A DNA stretch of 64,000 nucleotides from Bifidobacterium pseudocatenulatum DSM 20438 = JCM 1200 = LMG 10505 (GTDB lineage Bacteria; Actinomycetota; Actinomycetes; Actinomycetales; Bifidobacteriaceae), in the NCBI RefSeq assembly GCF_001025215.1, contig NZ_AP012330.1, positions 2,108,001-2,172,000 of the forward strand. Direction: 5' to 3'. This document shows positions 18,098 through 26,902 of this stretch, piece after piece. How positions within the stretch are numbered: the stretch's first letter is position 1; every line of letters starts with the position of its first letter. The translations under genes were made by a program, and so were the position numbers. Below the pieces are notes generated by a model. The model made no database searches. It was not told the origin of the DNA and saw only the letters and a program-made list of their open reading frames with translations.

Positions 18098-18269
18098 CAT
18101 GTCCCCTAACTGCACGAATCAGACCCCCCTCAGACATTCCGACTCTAACACGACATCCTTTGCAATATGCCATCTACAGGAGTGGCAACTACGCCACTCA
18201 ACCTTTTTCTTTCTCCCGCACCTTGTGGGTACGTCTCAAAATGATAACCTTTGCATTCATGAAAATCAC

Positions 18270-18310
18270 TGAAACAAAAATACCACCCCCCCCCCCGATA
18301 TAAAGGTGGT
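18270..18310 (-). promoter_or_regulatory. G11 homopolymer inside a hairpin upstream of the pilus locus
   Basis: On the minus strand TACCACC is followed by TTTATATC, eleven G residues (18286-18296), TGGTA and T5. TACCACC pairs with GGTGGTA, so the G-run lies in the loop and 3' arm of a terminator-like hairpin about 170 bases before the adhesin start. The frames beyond the tract close before the adhesin start for 10, 11 or 12 G residues, so an effect on transcription or RNA folding is likelier than a coding switch. Slippage in such a tract would change spacing or hairpin pairing. Confidence 0.6.
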
Positions 18311-19001
18311 AAAACCTTTGTTTTCCAGTACCGAAGCGTCTAATCCGTTCTGCCAACTGGAGTTTGAAATCGTTCGCAAAAACGCCGAGGTTACCCCTGC
18401 GATCAGTCTTTGTTAATCTAACCGATACCCTCCACGGCGTGTCGCGAAACAAATGATTGCAAACCGTTTCATTCATTGCAGAAATTTTCATGAAAATACC
18501 CCCTAGTACACCCGTGTACCATACCCCAATTTCCCCGTCCCCGCCGCCCATCCACACTCGTTACAATCAACAATCACAAATCAACCATGGAAATCTCATA
18601 ACCTCGCAACAGGCGGCAAAACCTCCGACCACAGGGATAAATTTTCAGGGCTCGCACACTCTCCAACAGCTACATATGAGACAAGGGCGCGTAAGGGATC
18701 GAGCCGTGACAACCAAGGTTGCGAAATGAACTATGATGACGGTTGCAAGCCCCGCATCCTACGAAGACGGCAAGTACCCGAGCGAAACCGGAAAATCCAC
18801 TCCGGATCGCACCTCGACGCGGTCGGCAAAAAGCGAGTCACCGTCGTCTACGACGCCCAAGACACGCAACGGAACTTGTGCAGACACCACCAGCAGCGTT
18901 GCGCAGACGGCGGCAGCTGGCAGTATATGCAAAATACCCCCGTATTGTCGGCGTGAATCAAAACGGCAAGTACGGAGGCATGAAGAAGAGTGGCAGAAAA
19001 A
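18311..19001. other. Intergenic region, no recognised gene
   Basis: About 690 bases between the pilus locus and LacI-A. A 95-codon plus-strand frame (18733-19020) is Ser/Thr/Lys-rich with no recognisable domain and runs into LacI-A antisense. CGGCAAGTAC occurs twice, near 18769 and 18963, which could hint at gene remnants. I see no RNA gene here. Confidence 0.4.
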
Positions 19002-20030
19002 TCAGCGATCTCCGCCGTAGACGGAGTCGGTGCCGCGGAGCACAAGCTGGGCACGCACCACCTCATACGGATTTTCGAGAGTCTCCCCCGCAATCAGCTT
19101 CACGGCCTTCCGCGCTGCGGCACGACCCATGGCGAACGGATCCTGACGCATGGTCGTCAGGTTCACGGTGTCGGCATATGCGGAATCGTCGAAGCCGATG
19201 ATCGAATAGTCGCGCGGCGTGCGATGCCCATACCGGTCAAGGCGCAGCACGAGCGGAATCGCCATCATATCGGTCTGGCAGCAAATGCCGTCGGGGAACT
19301 CATCCAACGCAAGCAGCGCGGTCAACGCCGAATCGGCGAACGTTTTGCCGCGCGGCACGGAAAGCACGCGCCACTTGAAATCGTGCGTGCCCTCCATGGT
19401 CTTGCATGCGCGAATGAAGCCCTGCCCGCGCGCATCGATCGACGAATTGATCGAATCGACTGCATCGGAGCACACGTACACAATGTTTTTGTGCCCAAGA
19501 TTGATTAGATGCTGCGCGGACGAGAACATGCCGTCTTCATCGTCGACGGAGATCGTTGCGTCGAAGCCTTCCTGCGATGGCGTGTTGATGCCGATGATCG
19601 GCACATGAATACGCTGCAACTGCTGGATTTCCTCCGGTTCGACGCCGAACGACGTTACGAACACGGCGTCGACGTTGCGTCGCACCGGAAGATTCGTAAA
19701 GAAGTCACGCCTGTTCTCACCGGTATCGACATGCTGGAACAGAGAGATGTCGTATCCGGCATCATGCATGACGGAATTGATTCCAGCGAATACTTCCATA
19801 TTGAACCAGCTGGTGATTTCCTCATTCATCAGCATGGCGACACGGTACGTTTGCCCTGACTTCAGTGCCGTCGCGGAACGGGAGATATTAAAATCCAACC
19901 GGTCCGCGGTGTCGAGCACCTTGCGCCTGGTACGCTCGGAAACGAGCTCCGGACGCGTGAACGCGCGCGAAACCGTCGAAATCGACACTCCTGCGGCCTT
20001 GGCCACCTCACGAATGCCAGCCTTGTCCAT
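19002..20030 (-). CDS. LacI-family transcriptional regulator (LacI-A)
   Basis: About 342 aa from the ATG at 20030, which has AAAGGGG upstream; the longer frame to 20114 is unlikely. The N-terminal HTH has recognition segment AAGVSISTVSRAFTRPELVS and hinge region RSATALKSG. The periplasmic-binding-protein-like effector domain follows (VPIIGINTPS, YSIIGFDDSAYAD, TTMRQDP). Its recognition helix is almost identical to that of LacI-B at 36737, so both probably bind AACGTT-centred operators. Such a site (20130-20143) lies next to its own -10 box, suggesting autoregulation. It follows pullulanase and maltodextrin transport genes, so maltose or a related alpha-glucan signal is the likely effector (inference). 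Confidence 0.9.
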   Translation of the reverse strand: MDKAGIREVAKAAGVSISTVSRAFTRPELVSERTRRKVLDTADRLDFNISRSATALKSGQTYRVAMLMNEEITSWFNMEVFAGINSVMHDAGYDISLFQHVDTGENRRDFFTNLPVRRNVDAVFVTSFGVEPEEIQQLQRIHVPIIGINTPSQEGFDATISVDDEDGMFSSAQHLINLGHKNIVYVCSDAVDSINSSIDARGQGFIRACKTMEGTHDFKWRVLSVPRGKTFADSALTALLALDEFPDGICCQTDMMAIPLVLRLDRYGHRTPRDYSIIGFDDSAYADTVNLTTMRQDPFAMGRAAARKAVKLIAGETLENPYEVVRAQLVLRGTDSVYGGDR

Positions 20031-20122
20031 GTCAGCCCCTTTGCAGCTCACAGCATCATCGCACCCCTGCCAACAGTGGAACGGGTGGTATTTGGAGCGA
20101 CGACGCTCTCTCAATCTGTTTT

Positions 20123-20143
20123 CATTATAGTGCGAACGTTGTC
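20123..20143 (-). promoter_or_regulatory. LacI-A promoter element and operator
   Basis: The minus strand has TATAAT at 20123-20128. Directly upstream is TGACAACGTTCGCA (20130-20143), an AACGTT-centred imperfect palindrome like those at 28309 and 36545. No convincing -35 at 17 bases is seen. Confidence 0.55.
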
Positions 20144-20168
20144 AAAACTCTCGCAATATGATCAAATT

Positions 20169-20966
20169 TCATGCGACAGCCGCGCAAATCAGCAAAATTA
20201 CCGGATAGAAGGCATAGAACATCCACTTAGTCCATGAATGTTTGTATCCGAGTTTGCCATTGTAGTAGTGCACGAATGCAACACCGACGCCAGGCGCAAT
20301 CATCATCACCGCACCGAACAGACCGGCCGTGAACATCATGGTGTTTTCACGCGAGCGCATCAGCCAGAAAATCAGCACGAAACCAAGCGTCACCGCACCC
20401 AGGCTCATCAGATGCTGGCGCAGTCCGACACGCAACAGCAGATCCCACAATACGGCAACCACTACCAGCACAATGTCGGAGATCACGAGCATGGCACCTT
20501 GGTAGCGCTGCGCCACCCATTTCATTGCTGCGAGCATGGCGAAGGCGATGAACAGGCCGAACACCGGATTCTGCGAGCCGAAATCGAACGGCTTGCCCGA
20601 AGTGGCGAGATCGTACGGCACTTCGGCGATTAGTGCCAGCAACAGCAGCTGCACGCCGTATGCCACGCGATTGCGCGTCTGCTGGAAGCCTTGCACCAGC
20701 AGCCACGCGTAGATCGGCGCGGCGAACCACGACACCACTTCGCATAGCACCATGGCCGTAAGCGACGTCATGTTGCTCGTGTCGGATCCGAAAATCAGTG
20801 GCACCAGCGTGGTACTGCCGGCGGAAAGCACCAGCGCCACCGCGCCGATTACCTTGAGCTGGAATACGCTCAATCCGCGGCGCTGCTTTTTCTTGCGGCG
20901 CATGCCCGCAAAGCCGATCTGGTCGGTGACGTCGGTTCCGGCGCCGTTTTCGGTGTAGCCTTCCAT
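20169..20966 (-). CDS. TraX family membrane protein
   Basis: About 265 aa from the ATG at 20966, which has GAGGAGGACTT upstream. A basic cytosolic N-terminus (RRKKKQRRG) is followed by about eight hydrophobic helices. The features FQLKVIGAVALV, APIYAWLLVQGF, LIAEVPYDLATSG and FDFGSQNPVFGLF are characteristic of the TraX family, named after the F-plasmid pilin N-acetylase. In chromosomes, TraX-like proteins are membrane proteins of uncertain acyltransferase role. It lies between LacI-A and the HAD gene, 138 bases upstream of LacI-A, with no clear link to glucan metabolism. Confidence 0.85.
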   Translation of the reverse strand: MEGYTENGAGTDVTDQIGFAGMRRKKKQRRGLSVFQLKVIGAVALVLSAGSTTLVPLIFGSDTSNMTSLTAMVLCEVVSWFAAPIYAWLLVQGFQQTRNRVAYGVQLLLLALIAEVPYDLATSGKPFDFGSQNPVFGLFIAFAMLAAMKWVAQRYQGAMLVISDIVLVVVAVLWDLLLRVGLRQHLMSLGAVTLGFVLIFWLMRSRENTMMFTAGLFGAVMMIAPGVGVAFVHYYNGKLGYKHSWTKWMFYAFYPVILLICAAVA

Positions 20967-21392
20967 AAGTCCTCCTCGAGTTTTCCTCGATTCCATCGCG
21001 CAAGCAATCATGCGCGCACGTAATCGTCTGCGCACACTGTGCCACGTCACGACATTACGCCGCGGTATCGCGTTGCGGCATCGCTGCCATATGCGGAGCT
21101 TCGCGTCTCACGCGCTTGCACAGCATTCCGCGCAATATGTTTTTCACGTAACCCCTGTGCGACATGTTTCACGCGATTGTTTCACACTATGTCTTTCGTG
21201 CTTTCACGTAGCTTTACTCGCATCATCTTGCCATTGTTGCAAAAATCCTGCGAACGTATGCTGCAAATGTATGCAACATACCTTACACGCTTTACGAAAG
21301 GTGACCCCCGTAAACGTGGCGCACGCCGCGCAATACGCGCAACGCAACGCACGCCCCGCAATACACGAGCAGTACGCACGCAATGCGAAAGA
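20967..21392. other. Intergenic region, nothing recognised
   Basis: About 425 bases between the TraX gene and the HAD gene. It contains several short TTTCACG-type words but no convincing open frame, RNA gene or strong hairpin. Confidence 0.4.
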
Positions 21393-22175
21393 TCAGGCGT
21401 TCAGCACGTAATCCAGCAATCCTTCATAATCGGCACCCTTAAACGAACGCACCGCATAACTCGACGCATCCGGATCGTCGGCCGGCGAAATCTCCGTGCG
21501 GAAATACACGCCGTCAATGCCCGCCGAACGCGCACCGACAATATCGTTCTTCTCGTCATTGCCCACCATCAGCGCATGCTTGGCGGTAACGAATTCACGG
21601 TCGAGCGCCAGCATATACAAATCGCGCGCGGGCTTGCGAATCTTTTCCTCGCTGGAGATGATCACGTCGTCAAGCACGCTGGCAAGTCCCGTCATTTCCA
21701 ACTCGGCACGGGTATAGCAGGATTGCGCGTTGCTGAGCAGCGCCACGACAATGCCGGCTTCCTGCAGTTTTTCGATCATTTCCAGCGCACCCGGATACAG
21801 GCGGATCATGCTGGTGCTACCCTGACGGAACGCCCACGCGGCCTTTTGAGCGGCCTGCGGCAACGCCAGCAACCGTTCCGCCTCGTCGTTGCGATTCATG
21901 AGCAGCGAGCGGTACACCGGCAGCACGTCGAACTCGTCCCACCCATTGCGAACGATGGCATGATTCGACTGATGCAGCATTTCGCGCGCCTCAAGTTTTT
22001 CGAAACGTTCACGCAGTGCCTCAACCGAATCGTATTGCGCTCCAAGCTCGCAAGCGGTGTCATACAAGGCCTGCCAGGCCGCGTCGCACTGTTCGTCGGT
22101 ACGTATGTCAATAAGCGTTCCATACAGATCGAAGAACACAACCTCGTATTTAGGGGTATGCGTCACGTTTTCCAT
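21393..22175 (-). CDS. HAD family hydrolase with DxYGT motif
   Basis: About 260 aa from the ATG at 22175, preceded by AAAGGACC; the upstream in-frame extension overlaps the intergenic region and is Cys-rich, so it is rejected. Motif I is FFDLYGTLID: the nucleophile Asp is present, but the usual second Asp is Tyr, as in L-2-haloacid dehalogenase-like members. Motif II is VALLSNAQS, motif III contains KIRKPARDLY, and motif IV is LMVGNDEKNDIVGARSAG. The substrate is unknown. It lies 106 bases downstream of pullulanase on the same strand, so it could be cotranscribed with the maltodextrin genes. Confidence 0.85.
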   Translation of the reverse strand: MENVTHTPKYEVVFFDLYGTLIDIRTDEQCDAAWQALYDTACELGAQYDSVEALRERFEKLEAREMLHQSNHAIVRNGWDEFDVLPVYRSLLMNRNDEAERLLALPQAAQKAAWAFRQGSTSMIRLYPGALEMIEKLQEAGIVVALLSNAQSCYTRAELEMTGLASVLDDVIISSEEKIRKPARDLYMLALDREFVTAKHALMVGNDEKNDIVGARSAGIDGVYFRTEISPADDPDASSYAVRSFKGADYEGLLDYVLNA

Positions 22176-22281
22176 AGCAGGTCCTTTCATCGGCATCGTC
22201 GCCGCTTTACCGGCGGCGGCGATTGCCACTTTGCAGCCGCTGCCCTTGCAAACCAATGCGTTACATGCGTTATGCACGAGG

Positions 22282-24345
22282 TTACCGCAACCGCCAGATT
22301 GCAAACGTATGCGGTGGCACGATCAAATAATCGCCATCTCCCGCACTGATGCACGCCGCGGATGCGTTTGTGGACGAACCCATGCCGCACCATACGCGAG
22401 ACGACTCCGAAACCGGCGCAACCGCAGTCGAGGCAACGTCAATCGCGCCAATATGACGTCCCGGATTCACCGCCACCAAGTAGTCGCCGACCCGGAACAC
22501 CAGTTCGTCGCCTTCCACGCTGACGATCACACGATCGCCGTCAAACCATTCCGCCGAGCTCTTACGCAAGGCGATCAGTTTCGTGTAATACTCCACCAGA
22601 TCGCGCATGCGCCAGGCACGAGTCCAATCAAGCCAATTCAGCTCGCGCGTCGAATCGTACGAATCGGAATTGCCGTATTTCGTACGCGCGAACTCCTCGC
22701 CAGACAGCATGAACGGAATGCCCGCGGAAGTGAGCACAATGCCCGCCGCCATACGATTCGCATCCATCACCGTGGCCATGGCCCCGGCAATCGCGGAACC
22801 GGCCGAGGCGAGCCCAGCTTCCGAAAGATCGGCGTCATACAACGCCTTCGGCACGTCCACGGAATTCTCGTTGTCGCCTTCACTAACGGCGCTGCCCAGC
22901 GATTTCGCGGCAAGACTTGCGCAAAGCTTGTCCCACAAGGTCAGATCGTCATGCGCGGAAACATACTGGATCACTTGACCCGCAACACCTTCCGGCTGTT
23001 TGCTGGCACGCCAGGCGTTCACCGCGTCGCGCACGGAGGCCGCATTCTCATGCATACCCCCGTTAACGTATCCGGGACGGTCCGAGAAGAACACATGCCC
23101 CTTGATGGCGTCTCGCGTGGTGTCGCAAAAATGCCCGATGCGATTATCAAGCTGCGGCAATCCGGCCTTGTCGGCAAGCACGGTGCCCGGCAAAGCTGCG
23201 GTAGCGCTGGCCGACCACGGTTCGCCATACATAAGAATGCTCGGCCCACGGTCGGGGATTTCGTCCAAAGCGGCGCGCACGGCGTTCATGGTGTCGACGT
23301 CGATCAGGCCCATCAGGTCGAATCGGAAGCCGTCAAGATGGTATTCCCTCGCCCAATACGCCACGGATTCCACCACAAAACGGCGGAACATCGCACGTTC
23401 CGTGGCCATATCGCATCCGCATCCGGAGCCGTTCGACAACGCCCCGTTCGGCTTGCGGCGCAGGAAGTATTCGGGCACAATGCGCTCGAACCAGTTGTCG
23501 GGCGAGAACATGTGATTGTAGACCACGTCCATAATCACTTTGATGCCGGCATTATGCAACGCCTGCACCATCTGCTTGACCTCGCGGATGCGCACGGACC
23601 CGTCATACGGATTCGTGGAGTACGATCCTTCAGGAACGTTGTAATTGACGGGATCGTAACCCCAGTTGTATCGGCTGCAGATCGTTTCGTCGACGGAACC
23701 GAAATCGTAGATCGGCATCAGCTGCACCGCGGTAATGCCAAGCTTTTTGAGATACGACAATCCCGTCGGAAAATCAGGATGACCGTCCAACGTCGTTCCC
23801 AGGTCGGTGAACGCAAGATATTTTCCACGATGGGATTCGGGGAATCCTCCCGCGGGATCGTTGCTGAAATCGCCGACATGCGTTTCCCAAACAACCGTTT
23901 GCGCAATCGGCACTTCCGGCATGCGATCGGCATCCCAACCTTCGGGATCGGTGCGAGGCAAGTCGACGACCATGCTTCGACGGCCGTTCACGCCAGCCGC
24001 GTGCGCCCATGGATCGGCAACGCGATCGACGGAACCGCAATCGCGTTCAATCAAAAAATCGTAATATAAGCCGTGTTTATTATCGGCAAAATCGTAAGTC
24101 CAAGAGCCATCGGCCTCGGGACGCATCAAAAACTGCCCAATTAAAGCGTCGCCGTCTTCCCCCTTGGAACCGCGCGAGAACAACCTCAACGTTATTTTCT
24201 CGGCCGTTGGGGCCCAAATGGCAAACTGGGTGCCGGATTGCGAAACCACGGCACCCAGCGGCCGTTCCAGACAAAGCGGGAACGGTTCGGCGACTCTCGT
24301 ATTCGGCTGTTCGAAATTGTTTTCGAGGCTGTTTACGAGCGTCAT
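22282..24345 (-). CDS. pulA: Type I pullulanase (GH13_14)
   Basis: A 687-aa alpha-1,6-debranching enzyme that cleaves branch points in pullulan, limit dextrins and glycogen-derived oligosaccharides. The N-terminal CBM48-like domain covers about residues 30-115. The signature YNWGYDP identifies type I pullulanase. The GH13 regions are DVVYNHMFS, the nucleophile block DGFRFDLMGLID, the acid/base block LMYGEPW and the transition-state block YVSAHDDLTL. No signal peptide is seen, so it acts inside the cell on imported branched dextrins. It starts 24 bases after malG and shares the operon with malF and malG. Confidence 0.93.
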   Translation of the reverse strand: MTLVNSLENNFEQPNTRVAEPFPLCLERPLGAVVSQSGTQFAIWAPTAEKITLRLFSRGSKGEDGDALIGQFLMRPEADGSWTYDFADNKHGLYYDFLIERDCGSVDRVADPWAHAAGVNGRRSMVVDLPRTDPEGWDADRMPEVPIAQTVVWETHVGDFSNDPAGGFPESHRGKYLAFTDLGTTLDGHPDFPTGLSYLKKLGITAVQLMPIYDFGSVDETICSRYNWGYDPVNYNVPEGSYSTNPYDGSVRIREVKQMVQALHNAGIKVIMDVVYNHMFSPDNWFERIVPEYFLRRKPNGALSNGSGCGCDMATERAMFRRFVVESVAYWAREYHLDGFRFDLMGLIDVDTMNAVRAALDEIPDRGPSILMYGEPWSASATAALPGTVLADKAGLPQLDNRIGHFCDTTRDAIKGHVFFSDRPGYVNGGMHENAASVRDAVNAWRASKQPEGVAGQVIQYVSAHDDLTLWDKLCASLAAKSLGSAVSEGDNENSVDVPKALYDADLSEAGLASAGSAIAGAMATVMDANRMAAGIVLTSAGIPFMLSGEEFARTKYGNSDSYDSTRELNWLDWTRAWRMRDLVEYYTKLIALRKSSAEWFDGDRVIVSVEGDELVFRVGDYLVAVNPGRHIGAIDVASTAVAPVSESSRVWCGMGSSTNASAACISAGDGDYLIVPPHTFAIWRLR

Positions 24346-24369
24346 TGCTTCCCCTTTTTCTAACTGTTA

Positions 24370-25269
24370 TCAGCCCTTGACAGAACCTGACATGGACTCC
24401 TGATAGAAACGCTGCATCACGATGAACAGGATGGCGATCGGGATGGAGATCACGACCGCGGCCGCGGCGAAGCGGGCGTACCAGTTCTGGATGTATTCCT
24501 TCTGCAGCATGAGCCACAGGCCCAATGCCACGGTGTAGTTGGACTGCGTGCGGCAGATCACCTTGGCCATGACGAAGTCGAGCCACGGGGTCAGGAAGCC
24601 GATGATGGCCTGATAGACGATCATGGGCTTGCAGATCGGGATGATGATCTTGTAGAACACCTGGAAACGGGTGCAGCCGTCAAGCAGGGCGGCCTCATCC
24701 AACGAGGTTGGGATGGTGTCCATGTAGCCCTTCATCACGTAGAATCCAGCACCGGAACCTGCGGAGTACACAAGAATCAGCGCCACGGTGGTCATAGCGC
24801 CGCTTGACAGGCCCAAGGCCTTCAGAATGAAGTAGATGGCGGTGACGGCCATGATGCCCGGGAACATGCCGAGAATCAGCACGACGTTCATGAAAGTCTT
24901 ACGCACGCGGAAGCGCATACGGCTCATGCAGTACGCCACCGACAGCACGAAGATCACGGAGATCACGCAGGTGAAGCAGGCGATGATGAACGTGGTCATG
25001 AACATCTTCGGGAAGTCCAGCACGTTGCGGTCGGTGAACAGCACCTTGTAGTTATCCAGCGTCCATTCCTTCGGGAAGAAGGAGCTGGTGTACGGGGCGG
25101 TGTTCTTGTTAAAGGACTCCGCGAACACCCACACGATCGGCACGAGCCAGATCACGGCCAGGATGGCGAGGAACAGGTGGGCGAAGATGTCGCCGGTGAC
25201 GCGGCGGATCTTCTGGTCATGCAGGAAGCCATGGCTTTCCACTTTGGTTGAGGAATGCTTGTTGCTCAT
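24370..25269 (-). CDS. malG: Maltodextrin ABC transporter permease (MalG-like)
   Basis: A 299-aa inner-membrane permease with six hydrophobic helices. The cytoplasmic EAA loop reads DEAALLDGCTRFQVFYKIIIP, which docks the ATPase. It is the partner of MalF, and the genes overlap by ATGA. No ATP-binding gene is adjacent; bifidobacteria commonly share an MsmK-like ATPase encoded elsewhere. The substrate is inferred as maltose/maltodextrin from pullulanase downstream and the binding protein upstream. Confidence 0.92.
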   Translation of the reverse strand: MSNKHSSTKVESHGFLHDQKIRRVTGDIFAHLFLAILAVIWLVPIVWVFAESFNKNTAPYTSSFFPKEWTLDNYKVLFTDRNVLDFPKMFMTTFIIACFTCVISVIFVLSVAYCMSRMRFRVRKTFMNVVLILGMFPGIMAVTAIYFILKALGLSSGAMTTVALILVYSAGSGAGFYVMKGYMDTIPTSLDEAALLDGCTRFQVFYKIIIPICKPMIVYQAIIGFLTPWLDFVMAKVICRTQSNYTVALGLWLMLQKEYIQNWYARFAAAAVVISIPIAILFIVMQRFYQESMSGSVKG

Positions 25270-26669
25270 CGGAATGCCTCCTCATTCTTATAGGAGCCGG
25301 AATTGCGGTAGGTGATCAGCGAGACCACGGCCAACACAATGAAGGTCATGATGCCTATCACAGCGCCAAGGTTGTAGTCCTGCTTATCCACGGTGAGCTT
25401 GTACAGCCAGGTGATGAGCAGATCGGTGGAGCCTGCGGAATCGCCCAGTGGGGTAGGATCTCCGCTGGACAGCAGGTAGATGACGTTGAAGTTGTTCACA
25501 TTGCCGGTGAAGGTGGTGATCAGGTACGGTGTGAGCACGAAGATGATGTACGGCATGGTGATCTTGGTGAAGATCTGCCACCAGTTTGCGCCATCGATCT
25601 TCGCCGCTTCGTACTGATCGGCAGGAATGTTCTGCAGAATACCGGTGATCTGCATGATGGTGTACGGAATACCAACCCACAGGTTGATGATGATGACGGT
25701 GACGCGGGCCCAGGTGGCGTTGGTGAAGAACGGCAGCGGGCCGTCAATCCAACCCCACGTCTGCAGCATGCGGTTCACCGCACCCTGCGGCTGGAGCATA
25801 GTGTGCATGACCAGCAGGGATACGAACTGCGGAACTGCGATGGACATGGAGAAGCAGGCACGCCAAAAACCCTTGAAGTGGGTGGTCTTACGGTTGATGA
25901 TCATGGCCACGAACATGCCGAAGAAGAAGTTCAGGAAGGTGGCGAAGAAGGCCCAGACCAATGTCCACACCAGCACGCGTCCGAACAGTGCTGCGTTAAC
26001 AGTGCCGCCGCTGTTGGAGAAGACCTTGGCGAAGTTTTCAAAGCCGACCCAGTGGAACAGCACGAGGTGCTTGTGGTCGTAGCTGGTGAACGCCATGGAA
26101 ATCATGAAAATCAACGGAAGCACAGTGAACACTGCGATGCCCAGCGTAGGCAGGAACATCAGCAGGACATGAGCCTTGGCGTCGAGCAGTTCGTGCACAT
26201 CATCCATGAAGCTCGGAGCCTTGCCGTTCTCTTCAAGCAGCACCTGGGACTTGTATGCGGAACGCACCGACATGACCCACAGGCCGACGAAGGCCACGCA
26301 GATCACGAGGGACGCCACGCCGTAGAGCAGGATGACCACGGAACGATCCGGCTCGACATACTGCCAGAAGCCGTCAACCAGTTTCTTGCCGCCCTTGTTT
26401 TCGCCCAAGCTTGGCAGCTTGGACAGATAATCAACGCCATTGGTAGCCATAAATACGAAGAACGCGACTTCAAGGGCCAGCATGGCAATGCCCTTGACGT
26501 ACTGCTTGCGCACGATGTTTCCAAGACCGAATACGACCGCGGAAAGCTTGGTGAACACATCACCGTGGGTCAGCGCAGCCTTGACCGTGTACGGCGACGG
26601 GGGAACATAGTCAGCGCCCTGCTTCCGGCGGCGCTTCATTTCCCGAGGGGAAAGAGTCGTTGCTGTCAT
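25266..26669 (-). CDS. malF: Maltodextrin ABC transporter permease (MalF-like)
   Basis: About 467 aa from the ATG at 26669, with GAGAGGCGG upstream; the in-frame extension to 26864 crosses an intercistronic hairpin and is not used. It is longer than most sugar permeases because of extra N-terminal helices before the conserved core, as in MalF. The EAA loop reads YEAAKIDGANWWQIFTKITM. About eight hydrophobic segments are visible. It forms the membrane channel with MalG and receives substrate from the lipoprotein at 26903-28147. Confidence 0.92.
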   Translation of the reverse strand: MTATTLSPREMKRRRKQGADYVPPSPYTVKAALTHGDVFTKLSAVVFGLGNIVRKQYVKGIAMLALEVAFFVFMATNGVDYLSKLPSLGENKGGKKLVDGFWQYVEPDRSVVILLYGVASLVICVAFVGLWVMSVRSAYKSQVLLEENGKAPSFMDDVHELLDAKAHVLLMFLPTLGIAVFTVLPLIFMISMAFTSYDHKHLVLFHWVGFENFAKVFSNSGGTVNAALFGRVLVWTLVWAFFATFLNFFFGMFVAMIINRKTTHFKGFWRACFSMSIAVPQFVSLLVMHTMLQPQGAVNRMLQTWGWIDGPLPFFTNATWARVTVIIINLWVGIPYTIMQITGILQNIPADQYEAAKIDGANWWQIFTKITMPYIIFVLTPYLITTFTGNVNNFNVIYLLSSGDPTPLGDSAGSTDLLITWLYKLTVDKQDYNLGAVIGIMTFIVLAVVSLITYRNSGSYKNEEAFR

Positions 26670-26831
26670 TTCGACCGCCTCTCTAGATTTTGAACATAAA
26701 AAAGCTTTGCTTCCGGACAAGGGGAAGGAGAATGTGAAAAACCTTGCCCGGGAATGCAAAGCTCGGAGGAGGAGTGAGCCATTGCGCCGAAAGGGAGAAA
26801 CACCATGACTCGAAGCGTTGCTCATATGCGC

Positions 26832-26867
26832 CGGGTGGCTGGCGGGATTCGGCAAACCAGCCACCCG
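26832..26867 (-). terminator. Intercistronic hairpin between binding protein and malF
   Basis: An 11-bp stem CGGGTGGCTGG/CCAGCCACCCG encloses 14 bases and has no U-run. Its position after a binding-protein gene and before the permease genes matches hairpins that raise binding-protein expression relative to permease. Confidence 0.65.
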
Positions 26868-26902
26868 ACGCTTTTCAGTTATTGGTATTGGGTTTCAGGA
26901 TT

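Noticed and set aside
18198..18557. 119-codon minus-strand ORF through the G tract as an N-terminal extension of the tip adhesin
   Set aside because: It stops at 18198, and a TGA stands just before the adhesin start in the adhesin frame. Changing the G count to 10 or 12 does not join the frames.
25248..26693. 481-codon plus-strand open frame
   Set aside because: Antisense to malF; His/Asp/Glu-rich product with no recognisable fold.
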